Source of the DNA: Eriocheir sinensis
Taxonomy: Eukaryota; Arthropoda; Malacostraca; Decapoda; Varunidae
Reading direction: 5' to 3'
NCBI RefSeq assembly: GCF_024679095.1
Contig: NW_026112165.1
Span: 1-64,000, forward strand
DNA length: 64,000 bases
Of this stretch, positions 31,158 through 48,020 are shown in pieces; position 1 is the stretch's first letter, and the number at the start of each line of letters is the position of its first letter. A model generated the notes under the pieces. That model ran no database searches. It worked only from the letters and a program-made list of their open reading frames with translations, and was not told the DNA's origin. The position numbers and the translations under genes are program-made.

Positions 31158-34100
31158 TATTATATATTTTTATTGATATTTGCGTTATTTATGTGTATTT
31201 TGTATATGTTTTCTCATAGAAATTTACATTATTTTATTGGTATTTTGTCTATTTATTTTGATACGTATTACATGATTATTTGTGTATTTTTTACATTTTT
31301 TTTATACGTATTTACATTATTTAATGTGTATTTTGTTTATATATTTTTATACAAATTTACGTTATTATATATGTATTTGTATAGGTATTTTGATACAAAT
31401 TTACATTATTTTATGTATTTTGTATATATATTTCAATTCAAATTTAGCTTATTTTATGTGTATTTTGTATATCTATTTATTTTAATACAAAATCAAATAT
31501 TTTATGTTTTTTCGTATATATATTTTTATAAAAAATGCGTTATTTTATGGGTATTTTGCATCTTAATTTTCATATAAATTTACATTATTTTATTAATATT
31601 TTCTGTATTATTTTATTTGTGTTTTGTATATATTTTTTTATACATATTTACATTATTTAATGTGTTTTTTGTATATTTATTTGATACAAATTTACGTTAT
31701 TTTAATTCTATATGTTTATATATTTTCATTCAAATTTACATTATTTTATGTGAAATTTTGTATATGTATTTCAATACAAATTTACCTAATTTTATGTTTT
31801 TTGTATATTTATTTTCATACAAGTTTAAATTATTTTTGTTTATTTTTGTATATAGTTTTATACAAATTTAGGTTATTTTATGTGTATTTTGTATATCTAT
31901 TTTCATACAAATACACATTCTTTTCATGATATTTTTTTTATTTATTTTGACACGAATTAACATTATTTTATGTGTATTTTGTATATATTTTTATACGTAT
32001 TTACATTATTTCATGTGTATTTTGAAAATATATTTCTATAGAAATCTACGTTATTTTATGAGTATTCGTATATATATTTTGAAACAAATTTACATTGTTT
32101 TATGTGTATTTTGCATATTTTTTCAATACAAATTTACATTAATGTATGTGCATTTTGTATATTAATTTTAATACAAATTTGATTAATCTATGTGTATTTT
32201 TGTGTATATATTTTTATAAAAATATGCTTTATTTTATGGGTATTTTGCATCTTTATTTTCATACAAATTTACATTATTTTATTGATATTCTGTGTATTTA
32301 TTTGGTATGATTTTACATTATTCTATGTGTATTTTGTATATATATATTTTATATAAAATGTATTTGTTTTCATTTCATACAAATCTACATTATTTTATGT
32401 GTTTTTTGTACATGTATTTAAATACAAATTTAACTAGTTATATGTGTATTTTGTATATCTATTTTGTATGTATATTTTCATAGAAATTTACTCTATTTTA
32501 TGAGTATTCGTATATATATTTTGATACAAATTTACATTATTGATGTGTATTTTGCATATCTATTTCAATACAAATTTTCTTTATTGTACGTGCATTTTGT
32601 ATATTTATTTTAATACAAATTTAATTATTTTATATGTATTTTTGTATATATATTTTTATGCAAATATGCGTTATTATATGGATATTTTGCAGCTTTATTT
32701 TCATACAAATTTACATTATTTTATTGATATTCTCTTTATTTATTTTGATACGATTTAACATTATTCTATGTGTATTTTGTATATATTTTTTATACATATT
32801 TACATTATTTAAGGTTTATTTTGTATATATATTTTATCCAAATTTACATTATTTTATGTGTATTTGTTTATATATTTTTATACAAATTTACATTATTTTA
32901 TGTGTATTTTGTATATAAATTTTCATAAAAAAATTACGTTATTTTATTGTGTGTATTCGTATATATTTTGATACAAATTTTATACAAATTCATGTTATTT
33001 AATGTGTATTTGTATATATATTTTCATACAAATTTATATTATTTTATGTGTATTTTTTCATATATTTCATTACAAATTTACCTTATTTTATGTTTATTTT
33101 GTATATTTATTTCATTCAATTTTAAATTATTTTATGTGTATATTTGTATTTGTATTTAGGTTATTTTATATGTATTTTGTATATATATTTTCATCCAAAA
33201 TTACATAATTATATTGGTATTTTCTTAATTTAATTCGATACGAATTTAGATTATTTCATAGGTATTTTGTATACATATTTTTATACTCATTTACATTATC
33301 TAATGTGTGTTTTGTATATATATTTTTATGCAAATTTATTTTATGTTCATTTTTGTACATATATTTTTATAGAAATTTGCGTTATTTTATGTATATAGTT
33401 TTATATAAATTTACGTTATTTTATGTGCATTTTGTATATTTATATTTATACAAATACACATTCTTTTATTGCTATATTGTTTATTTATATTTATACGAAT
33501 TTACATTATTTTATGTGTATTTTGTATACATTTTTTTATACGTATTTACTTAATTTTATGGTTATTTTGTATATGTATTTTTATAGAAATCTACGTTATT
33601 TTATGTGTATTCGCATATATATTTTGAAACAAATTTACATTATTTTATATGTATTTTGCATATCTATTTCAATACAAATTTACCTTATTTAAAGCATTTT
33701 GTATATTTATTTTGATACAAATTCAAATATTTTATGTGTATTTTGGTATCAATAATTTTATAAAAAATGCGTTATTTTATAGGTATTTTGCATCTTAATT
33801 TTCATACAAATTTACATTATTTTATTAATATTCTGTGTATATATTTTGATACGATTTTACATTATTCTATTTGTGTTTTGTATATATTTTTTCATACATA
33901 TTTACATTATTTAATGTGTGTTTTGTATATATATTTCATACAAATTTACGTTATTATATGTGTATTTGTTTATATATTTTCTTTCAAATTTACATTATTT
34001 TATGTGTATTTTGTATATGTATTTCAATAGAAATTAACCTAATTTTATGTGTATTTTGTATATTTCTTTTCATACAAATTTTAATTATTTTTGTGTATTT

Positions 34101-34520
34101 TTGTATATAGTTTTATACAAATTTAGGTTATTTTATGTACGCATTTACATTATTTAATGTGTGTTTTGTATATATATTTTTATCCAAAGTTAATTTATTT
34201 TACGTTCATTTTTGGACATATATTTTTATAGAAATTAGCGTTATTTTATATGTATTTGTATATGTTTTCTCATACAAATTTACATTATTTTATTGCTATT
34301 TTGTTTATTTAGTTTGATACGAATTACATGATTATATGTGTATTTTGTACATTTTTTTATACGTATTTACATTACTTAATGTGTATTTTGTTTATATATT
34401 TTTAAACAAATTTACGTTATTATATGTATTTTTATAAATATTTTGATACAAATTTACATTATTTTATGTATTTTGTATATACATTTCAATTCAAATTTAG
34501 TTTATTTTATCTGTATTTAT
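31158..34520 (+). repeat. Satellite block 19, T-rich orientation
   Basis: From about 31545 to the end it is the inverted counterpart of 4866-7905. Part of it (31470-32405) is also repeated directly at 37225-38170. Confidence 0.85.
31545..34518 (+). repeat. 3.0-kb inverted duplication, T-rich arm
   Basis: Reverse-complement counterpart of 4866-7905, about 24 kb away. Confidence 0.8.
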
Positions 34521-36842
<2,322 letters not shown>

Positions 36843-38180
36843 ATGTGTATTTTGTATATTTATTTTCATACAAATTGAATCTACGTTATTTTATGTGTAT
36901 TCGTATATAGATTTTTAAACAAATTTACGCTTTAATGTGCATTTTGTATATTTTTTCAATACAAATTTACCTTATTGTACGTGCATTTTGTATATTAATT
37001 TTAACACAAATTTAATTATTCTATGTGTATTTTTGTATATGTATTTTTTAAAAAATATGCTTTATTTTATGAGTATTTTGCATCTTTATTTTCATACAAA
37101 ATTACATCATTTTATTGATATGCTGTGTATTTATTTTGATACGATTTTACATTATTCTATGTGTATTTTGTATATATTTTTCATTTAATTTAGCTTATTT
37201 TATGTGTATTTGTATATCTTTTTATTTTAATACAAAATCAAATATTTTATGTTTTTTTGTATATATATTTTTATAAAAAATGCGTTATTTTATGGGTATT
37301 TTGCATCTTAATTTTCATACAAATTTACATTATTTTATTAATATTTTCTGTATTTATTTTGATACGATCTTACATTATTTTATTTGTGTTTTGTATATAT
37401 TTTTTTATACATATTTACATTATTTAATGTGTTTTTTGTATATATATTTGATACAAATTTACGTTATTTTAAGTCTATATGTTTATATATTTTCATTCAA
37501 ATTTACATTATTTTATGTGTATTTTGTATATGTATTTCAATACAAATTTACCTAATTTTATATATTTTTTGTATATTTATTTTCATACAAGTTTAAATTA
37601 TTTTTGTGTATTTTTGTTTATAGATTTATACAAAGTTAGGTTATTTTATGTGTATTTTGTATATCTATTTTCATACAAATACACATTCTTTTCATGATAT
37701 TTTGTTTATTTATTTTGACACGAATTAACATTATTTAATGTGTATTTTGTATATATATTTTTATACGTATTTACATTATTTCAAGTGTATTTTGTATATA
37801 TATTACTATAGAAATCAGCGTTACTTTATGTGTATTCGTATATATATTTTGAAACAAATTTACATTGTTTTATGTGTATTTTGCATATTTTTTCAATACA
37901 AATTTATATTTTTGTATGCGCATTTTGTATATTAATTTTAATACAAATTTGATTAATCTATGTGTATTTTTGTATATGTATTTTTATAAAAATATGCTTT
38001 ATTTTATGGGTATTTTGCATCTTTATTTTCATACAAATTTACATTATTTTATTGATATTCTGTGTATTTATTTTAATATGATTTTACATTATTCTATGTG
38101 TATTTTGTATATATATTTTATATAAAATGTATTTGTTTTCATTTCATACAAATCTACATTATTTTATGTATTTTTTATAC
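36843..38180 (+). repeat. Satellite block 21, T-rich orientation
   Basis: Largely a direct copy of 31470-32405. Ends at TTTTTTATACATGTATACAC, where orientation flips. Confidence 0.85.
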
Positions 38181-39211
38181 ATGTATACACATAAAATATT
38201 TAAATTTGTATTGAAATAAATATACAAAATGCACATACAATAAGGTAAACTTCTATTGAAAGAGATATGCAAAAATACATATAAAACAATGTAAATTTGT
38301 TTCAAAATATATATACGAATACACATAAAATAACGTAGATTTCTATAAAAATATATATATACAAAATACACATAAAAATAAGTAGATACGTATAAAAAAA
38401 TGTAAACAAAATACACATAAAATAATGTAAATTCGAAACAAAATAAATAAACAAAATACCAATAAAAGAATGTGTATTTGTATAAATATAAATGTACAAA
38501 ATACACATACAAAATAAACATAAGATAAGGTAAATTTGTAATGAAATATATGTATAAAATACACATAAAATAATGTAAATTTATATGAAAATATATATAC
38601 AAATACACATAAAATACCATGAATTTGTATAAAATTATATATTCAAAATAAATATTAAATAATGTAAATGCATATAAAAATATATATACAAAGTACATAT
38701 AAAATAATGTAAATTCGTATCAATATAAATCAACAAAATACCAATAAAATAATATATATTTGAATGAAAATAGATTTACAAAATACACATAACATGACTA
38801 AAATACAAAAATACATAAAAATAATTTGAGTTTGTATGAAAATAGATATTCAAAATACATATAAAACTAGGTAAATTTCTTTTGAAATATATATACAAAA
38901 TTCCTATTAAATATTGTAAATTTGTGTCAAAATATATCAACAAATACACATAAAATAACTTAAAATAACGTAAATATGTATCAAATATATATACAAAAAA
39001 CACATTAAATAATGTAAATATGTATAAAAATATATATACAAAACATAAATAAAATAATGTAAAATCGTATCAAAATAAATACAGAAAATATTAATAAAAT
39101 AATGTAAATTTGTATGAAAATTAAGATACAAAATACCCATAAAATAACGCATTTTTTATAAAAATATATACGAAAAAACATAAAATATTTGATTTTGTAT
39201 TAAAATAAATA
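38181..39211 (-). repeat. Satellite block 22, A-rich orientation
   Basis: The first 280 bp are the inverted counterpart of 39215-39490, so the two form a stem with a loop of about 740 bp. The middle resembles 8091-8660 and 54340-54960. Confidence 0.8.
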
Positions 39212-40159
39212 GATATACATTCTTTTATTGGTATTTTGTTTATTTATTTTGTTTCGAATTTACATTATTTTAGATGTATTTTGTTTACATTTTTTTATAC
39301 GTATTTACTTAATTTTATGTGTATTTTGTAAATATATTTTTTTAGAAATCTACGTTATTTTATGTGTATTCGTATATATATTTTGAAACAAATTTACATT
39401 GTTTTATATGTATTTTTGCATATCTCTCAATTGAAGTTTACCTTATTGTATGTGCATTTTGTATATTTATTTCAATACAAATTTAAATATTTTATGTGTA
39501 TTTTGGTATATATATTTTTTTTATAAGAAATGCGCTATTTGATGGGAATTTTGCATCTTTATTTTCATACAAATTTACATTATTTTATTAATATTCGGTG
39601 TATTTATTTTGATACGATTTTACATTATTCTATTTGTTTTTTGTATATATTTTTTTTATACATATTTACATTATTTAAATGTATCTTGCATATATATTAC
39701 ATACAAATTTATTATCTATTATTTATTTTCATACAAATACACATTCTTTTCATGATATTTTGTTTATTTATTTTGTCACGAATTTACATTACTTAATATG
39801 TATTTTATATATATATTTTTATACGTTTTTACATAATTTCATGTGTATTTTGTATATATATTTCAATAGAAATCTACGTTATTTTATGTGTATTCGTATA
39901 TATATTTTGACACAAATTTACACTGTTTTATTTGTGTTTTGCGTTTTTTTCAATACAAATTTACCTTATTGCATGTGTGCATTTTGTATATTAATTTTAA
40001 TACAAATTTAATTATTCTATGTGTATTTTTGTATATGTATTTTTATAAAAATATGCTTTATCTTATGGGTATTTTGCATCTTTATTTTCATACAAATTTA
40101 AATTATTTTATTGATATTCTGTGTACTTATTTTGATACGATTTTACATTATTCTATGTA
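39212..40159 (+). repeat. Satellite block 23, T-rich orientation
   Basis: Direct counterpart of 20497-21450, starting at TACATTCTTTTATTGGTA. Confidence 0.85.
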
Positions 40160-41615
40160 TAACAAAAATAAATACAGAATACACAAAAATAGATATGCAA
40201 AATACATATAAACAATGTAAATTTGTTTCAAAATATATATACGAATACACATGAAATAAGGTAGATTTCTATAAAAATATATATACAAAATACACATAAA
40301 ATTAAGTAAATACGTATAAAAAATGTATACAAAATACACATAAAATAATGTAAATTAGTATCAAAATAAATAAACAAAATACCAATAAAAGAATGTGTAT
40401 TTGTATAAATATATATATACAAAATACACATTTAATAATATAAATTTGTTTAAAACTAAACAAAATACACATGAAATGATGTAAATACGTATAAAAATAT
40501 ATATACAAAATACACATTAAATAATGTAAATTCGCGTCAAAATAAATAAACAAAATATCAATAAAAGAATGAGTATTTGTATGAAAATAGATATACAAAA
40601 TACACATAAAATAACCTAAATTTGTATCAAACTATATACAAAAATACACAAAAATATTTTAAATTTGTATGAAAATAAATATACAAAATAAACATAAAAT
40701 TAGGTAAATTTGTATTGAAATACATACACAAAATACACATAAAATAATGTAAATTTGAATGAAAATACATAAACAAATACACTTAAAATAACGTAAATTT
40801 GAATAAAAAAATATGAACAAAACACAAATAGAATAATGTAAAATCGTATCAAAATAAATACACAGAATATTAATAAAATAATGTAAATTTGTATGAAAAT
40901 AAAGAAGCAAAATACCCATAAAATAACGCATTTTTTTTATTTATAAAAATATATATACCAAAATACACATCAAAAAATTTAATTTGTATTAAATAAATAT
41001 ACAAAAAACACATACAATAAGGTAAATTTGTATTGAAATAGATATGCAAAATACATATAAAACAATGTAGATTTGTTTCAAAATATATATACGAATACAC
41101 ATAAAATAACGTAGATTTCTATAAAAATATATATACAAAATACACATAAAATGAAGTAAATACGTATAAAAAAATGTATACAAAATACACATAAAATAAT
41201 GTAAATTCGTATCAAAATAAATAAACAAAATACCAATAAAAGAATGTGTATTTGTATGAATATAAATATACAAAATACACATAAAATAACGTAAATTTAT
41301 ATAACATTATATACAAAAATACACAGAAGTAATTAAATTTGTATGAAAATATATACAAAATACACACGAAATAAGCTAAATTTGAATTGAAATATATATA
41401 CAAAATACATGAAATAAAGTAAATTTGTATCAAAATATTTATACAAATACACATATAATAATGTAAATTTGAATGAAAATATATAAACAAAATACACATT
41501 AAATAATGTAAATACGTATAAAAAAATATGTACAAAATACACATATAATCATGTAATTCGTATCAAAATAAATAAACAAAATACCAATAAAATAATATAA
41601 ATTTGTATGAGTAAA
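40160..41615 (-). repeat. Satellite block 24, A-rich orientation
   Basis: Direct counterpart of 21451-22863, with one extra monomer near 40340-40390. Confidence 0.85.
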
Positions 41616-41886
41616 CGTGTATGTTGCATATTTTTTCAATACAAATTTACCTTATTATATATGCATTTTGTATATTAATTTTAATACAAATTTAATTATT
41701 CGATGTGTATTTTTGTATCTGTATTTTTATAAACATATGCTTTATTTTTTGGGTATTTTGCATCTTTATTTTCATACAAATTTACATTATTTTATTGATA
41801 TTCTGCTCATTCATTTTGATTCGAATTGACATTATTCTATGTGTATTTTGTATATATTTTTCATACAAATTTACGTTATTTTATGT
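41616..41886 (+). repeat. Satellite block 25, T-rich part of a ~367-bp unit
   Basis: Direct counterpart of 22864-23132, ending at TTATTTTATGTTTAAAAATA. Confidence 0.8.
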
Positions 41887-41983
41887 TTAAAAATATGTAC
41901 AAAATACACATATAATCATGTAATTCGTATCAAAATAAATAAACAAAATACCAATACAATAATATAAATTTGTATGAGTAAAC
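41887..41983 (-). repeat. Satellite block 26, ~97-bp A-rich block
   Basis: Direct counterpart of 23133-23228. Confidence 0.8.
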
Positions 41984-43050
41984 GTGTATGTTGCATATTT
42001 TTTCAATACAAATTTACCTTATTATATACTCATTTAGTATATTAATTTTAATACAAATTTAATTATTCGATGTGTATTTTTGTATCTGTATTTTTATAAA
42101 CATATGCTTTATTTTTTGGGTATTTTGCATCTTTATTTTCATACAAATTTACATTATTTTATTGATATTCTGCTCATTCATTTTGATACGAATTGACATT
42201 ATTCTATGTGTATTTTGTATATATTTTTCATACAAAATTACGTTATTTTATGTGTATTTGTTTATATATTTTGACACAAATTTACAATATTTGATGGGTA
42301 TTTTGTATATACATTTCAAAAGAAATTTACTTAGTTTTATGTGTATTTTGTATATCTATTTTCATACAAACTCAAATTATTTCTATGTATTTTTGTATAT
42401 ATTTTAATACAAATTTTAGTTATGTTATGTGTATTTTGTAAATTTATTTTCATTCAAATATATATTATTTTATTGGCGTTTTGTTGATTTATATTGATAC
42501 GAATTTACATTATTTTATATGTACTTTGTATATATATATTATTATACGCTTTTACATTATTTAATATTTATTTTGAATATATATTTTTATACAAATTCAT
42601 GGTATTTTATGTGTATTTATATATTTTTATATAAATTTACATTATTTTATGTGTATTTTGTACATATATTTTTTTACAAATCTACCTTATTTTATGTTTA
42701 TTTTGTATGTGTATTTTGTATATTTATATTTATCCAAATACACATTCTTTTATTGGTATTTTGTTTTTTATTTTAATTCGAATTTACATTATTTTATGTG
42801 TATTTTGTATACATTTTTTTATACGTATTTACTTAATTTTAAGTGTATTTTGTATATATATTTTTATAGAAATCTACGTTTTTTTATTTGTATTCGTATA
42901 TATATTTTGAAACAAATTTACATTGTTTTAAATGAATTTTTGCATATCTCTTTCAATACAAATTTACCTTATTGTATGTGCATTTTGTATATTTATTTCA
43001 ATGCAAATTTAAATATTTTATGTGTATTTTGGTATATATATTTTTATAAG
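41984..43050 (+). repeat. Satellite block 27, T-rich orientation
   Basis: Direct counterpart of 23229-24296, ending at TTTTTATAAGATTACGAAAA. Confidence 0.85.
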
Positions 43051-44313
43051 ATTACGAAAATTTTAATAAAAATATATACAAAAAAACAAAAAACAAAATT
43101 TCAATTTGTATGAAAATAGATATACAAAATACACATATAATTAGTTAAATTTATATTTAAATACATGTACAAAAAACACATAAAATAATGTAAATTTGTA
43201 TGAAATGAAAACAAATTCACATAAAATTCGCGTCAAAATAAATAAACAAAATATCAATAAAAGAATGTGTATTTGTATGAAAATAGATATACAAAATACA
43301 CATAAAATAACCTAAATTTGTATCAAACTATATACAAAAATACACTAAAATATTTTAAATTTGCATGAAAATAAATATACAAAATACACATAAAATTAGG
43401 TAAATTTGTATTGAAATACATACACAAAATACACATAAAATAATGTAAATTTGAATGAAAATACATACACAAATACACTTAAAATAACGTAAATTTGTAT
43501 AAAAAAAATATGTACAAAACACAAATTGAATAATGTAAAATCGTATCAAAATAAATACACAGAATATTAATAAAATAATGTAAATTTGCATGAAAATAAA
43601 GAAGCAAAATACCCATAAAATAACGATTTTTTTTTATTTATAAAAATATATATACCAAAATACACATCAAAAAATTAAATTTGTGTTAAAATAAATATTC
43701 AAAAAACACATACAATAAGGTGAATTTGTATTGAAATAGATATGCAAAATACATATAAAACAATGTAAATTTGTTTCAAAATATATATACGAATACACAT
43801 AAAATAACGTAGATTTCTATAAAAATATATATCCAAAATACACATAAAATGAAGTAAATACGTATAAAAAAATGTATACAAAAAACACATAAAATAATGT
43901 AAATTCGTATCAAAATAAATAAACAAAATACCAATAAAAGAATGTGTATTTGTATAAATATAAATATACAAAATACACATAAAATAACGTAAATTTATAT
44001 AAAACTATATACAAAAATACACAGAAGTAATTAAATTTGTATGAAAATATATACAAAATACACACAAAATAAGCTAAATTTGAATTGAAATATATATACA
44101 AAATACATGAAATAAAGTAAATTTGTATCAAAATATTTATACAAATACACATATAATAACGTAAATTTGTATGAAAATATATAAACAAAATACACATTAA
44201 ATAATGTAAATACGTATAAAAAATATGTACAAAATACACATATAATCATGTAATTCGTATTAAAATAAATAAACAAAATACCAATAAAATAATATAAATT
44301 TGAATGAGTAAAC
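43051..44313 (-). repeat. Satellite block 28, A-rich orientation
   Basis: Direct counterpart of 24297-25553. Tandem copy at 44948-46213, with an offset of about 1900 bp. Confidence 0.85.
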
Positions 44314-44947
44314 GTGTATGTTGCATATTTTTTCAATACAAATTTACTTTATTATATACGCATTTTGTATATTAATTTTAATACAAATTTAATTATTCGA
44401 TGTGTATTTTTGTATCTGTATTTGTATATATATTTTTATACGCTTCTACATTATTTAATATTTATTTTGAATATATATTTTTATACAAATTCATGGTATT
44501 TTATGTGTATTTGTATATATATTTTTATATAAATTTACATTATTTTATGTGTATTTTGTACATATATTTTTTTACAAATCTACCTTATTTTATGTTTATT
44601 TTGTATGTGTATTTTGTATATTTATATTTATCCAAATACACATTCTTTTATTGGTATTTTGTTTATTTATTTTAATTCGAGTTTACATTATTTTATGTGT
44701 ATTTTGTATACATTTTTTTATACGTATTTACTTAATTTTATGTGTATTTTGTATATATATTTTTATAGATATCTACGTTTTTTTATTTGTATTCGTATAT
44801 ATATTTTGAAACAAATTTACATTGTTTTATATGTATTTTTGCATATCTCTTTCAATACAAATTTACCTTATTGTATGTGCATTTTGTATATTTATTTCAA
44901 TGCAAATTTAAATATTTATGTGTATTTTGGTATATATATTTTTATAA
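44314..44947 (+). repeat. Satellite block 29, T-rich part of a 1.9-kb unit
   Basis: Direct counterpart of 25554-26187, with the same internal shortening after TTTTTGTATCTGTATTTGTA. Confidence 0.85.
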
Positions 44948-46213
44948 GATTACGAAAATTTGAATAAAAATATATACAAAAAAACAAAAAAATAAATTTC
45001 AATTTGTATGAAAATAGATATACAAAAAACACATATAATTAGTTAAATTTGTATTTAAATACATGTACAAAATACACATTAAAATAATGTAAATTTGTAT
45101 GAAATGAAAACAAATTCACATAAAATTCGCGTCAAAATAAATAAACAAAATATCAATAAAAGAATGTGTGTTTTTATGAAAATAGATATACAAAATACAC
45201 ATAAAATAACCTAAATTTGTATCAAACTATATACAAAAATACACAAAAATATTTTAAATTTGTATGAAAATAAATATACAAAATACACATAAAATTAGGT
45301 AAATTTGTATTGAAATACATACACAAAATACACATAAAATAATGTAAATTTGAATGAAAATACATACACAAATACACTTAAAATAACGTAAATTTGTATA
45401 AAAAAAATATGTACAAAACACAAATAGAATAATGTAAAATCGTATCAAAATAAATACACAGAATATTAATAAAATAATGTAAATTTGTATGAAAATAAAG
45501 AAGCAAAATACCCATAAAATAACGCATTTTTTTTATTTATAAAAATATATATACCAAAATACACATCAAAAAATTAAACTTGTATTAAAATAAATATACA
45601 AAAAACACATACAATAAGGTAAATTTGTATTGAAATAGATATGCAAAATACATATAAAACAATGTAAATTTGTTTCAAAATATATATACGAATACACATA
45701 TAATAACGTAGATTTCTATAAAAATATATATACAAAATACACATAAAATTAAGTAAATACGTATAAAAAATGTATACAAAATACACATAAAATAATGTAA
45801 ATTCGTATCAAAATAAATAAACAAAATAGCAATAAAAGAATGTGTATTTGTATAAATATAAATATACAAAATACACATAAAATAACGTAAATTTATATAA
45901 AACTATATACAAAAATACACAGAAATAATTAAATTTGTATGAAAATATATACAAAATACACACGAAATAAGCTAAATTTTAATTGAAATATATATACAAA
46001 ATACATGAAATAAAGTAAATTTGGATCAAAATATTTATACAAATACTCACATAATAAGGTAAATTTGTTTGAAAATATATAAACAAAATAAACATTAAAT
46101 AATGTAAATACGATTAAAAAAATATGTACAAAATACACATATAATCATGTAATTCCTATCAAAATAAATAATCAAAATACCAATAAAATAATATAAATTT
46201 TTATGAGTAAACG
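44948..46213 (-). repeat. Satellite block 30, A-rich orientation
   Basis: Direct counterpart of 26188-27446. Ends at GAGTAAACGTGTATATTGCA. Confidence 0.85.
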
Positions 46214-48020
46214 TGTATATTGCATATTTTTTCAATACAAATTTACCTTATTATATATGCATTTTGTATATTAATTTTAATATATGTGTATTTGAATATA
46301 TATTTTGATTCAAATTTACATTATTTTATGTATTTTCTATATTTATTTCAATTCAAATTTAGCTTATTTTATGTGTCTTTTGTATATCTATTTTCATACA
46401 AATTTAATTATTTTTGTTTATTTTTGTATATAGTTTTATACAATTTGACGTTATTTTATGTGTATTTTGTATATTTATATTTATACAAGTAAACATTCTT
46501 TTATTGGCATTTAGTTTATTTATTTTGATACGAATTTACATTATTTTATGTGTATTTTGTATACATTTTCTTATACGTATTTACTTCATTTTATGTGTAT
46601 TTTTTATATATATTTTTATAGAAATCTACGTTATTTTATGTGTATTCGTATATATATTTTGAAACAAATTTACATTGTTTTATATGTATTTTTCATATCT
46701 ATTTCAATACAAGTTTACCTTATTAAATGAGCATTTTGTATATTTATATTAATACAAATTTATATATTTTTTTGTGTATTTTGGTATATATATTTTCATA
46801 AAAAAATGCGTTGTTTTATGGGTATTTTGCATCTTTATTTTCATACAAATTTACATTATTTTATTAATATTCTGTGTATTTATTTTGATACTATTTTACA
46901 TTATTCTATTTGTGCTTTGTATATATTTTTTTTATACATATTTACATTATTTAATGTGTATTTTCTATATATATTTCACACAAATTTACGTTATTTTAAG
47001 TGTATTTGTTTATATATTTTCATTCAAATTTACATTATTTTTTGTGTATTTTGTATATGTATTTCAATAGAAATTTAACTAGTTTTATGTGTATTTTGTA
47101 TATATATTTTTATACAAATTTAAATTATTTTTGTGTATTTTTTTAATAGAGTTTTATACAAATTTACAACATTTTATGTGTATTTTGTAGATCTATTTTC
47201 ATACAAATACACATTCTTTTATTGATATTTTTTTTATTTTTTTTTATGCGAATTTACATTATTTAATGTGTATTGTGTATATATATTTTTATACGTATTT
47301 ACGTCATTTCATGTGTATTTTGTATATATATATATATATATATTTCTATAGAAATATACGTTATTTTATGTGTATTCGTATATATATTTTGAAACAAATA
47401 TACATTGTTTTATGTGCATTTTGTTTATTTTTTCAATACAAATTTACCTTATTGTACGTGCATTTTGTATATTAATTTTAATACATTCTATGTGTATTCT
47501 TGTATATGTATTTTAAAAAAAATATGCTTTATTTTATGGGTATTTTGCATCTTTATTTTCATACAAAACTACATTATTTTATTGATATTCTGTGTATTTA
47601 TTTTGATACGATTTTACATTATTCTATGTATATTTTGTATATCTATTTTATACAAATGTACGTTATTTTATGTGAATTTGTTTTCATTTCATACAAATTT
47701 ACATTATTTTGTGTATTTTGTACATATATTTAAATACAAATTTAACTAATTATATGTGTATTTTGTATATCTATTTTCATACAAATTGAAATTCATTTTT
47801 TTGTTTTTTTGTATATATTTTTATTCAAATTTTCGTAATCTTATGTGTATTTTGTATATTTATTTTCCTACAAATATACGTTCTTTTATCGGAATTTTGT
47901 TTATTTATTTTGATACGAATTTTCGTTTTTTTAGGTGTATTTGATATATATATTTTTATACATATTTACATAATTTTATATGTATTTTGAATATATATTT
48001 TCATAGAAATTTACGCTATA
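46214..48020 (+). repeat. Satellite block 31, T-rich orientation
   Basis: Direct counterpart of 27447-29248. A 20-bp TA run at 47323-47342 is absent from the matching site near 28555, so it arose or was lost after copying. Confidence 0.85.
47323..47342. repeat. (TA)n microsatellite, 20 bp
   Basis: A short pure TA run inside a monomer; the direct counterpart near 28555 lacks it. Confidence 0.9.

Noticed and set aside
34120..34140. TTAGG-like telomere motif
   Set aside because: TTAGG appears only as isolated monomer variants (AAATTTAGGTTATTTTATG), never in tandem.
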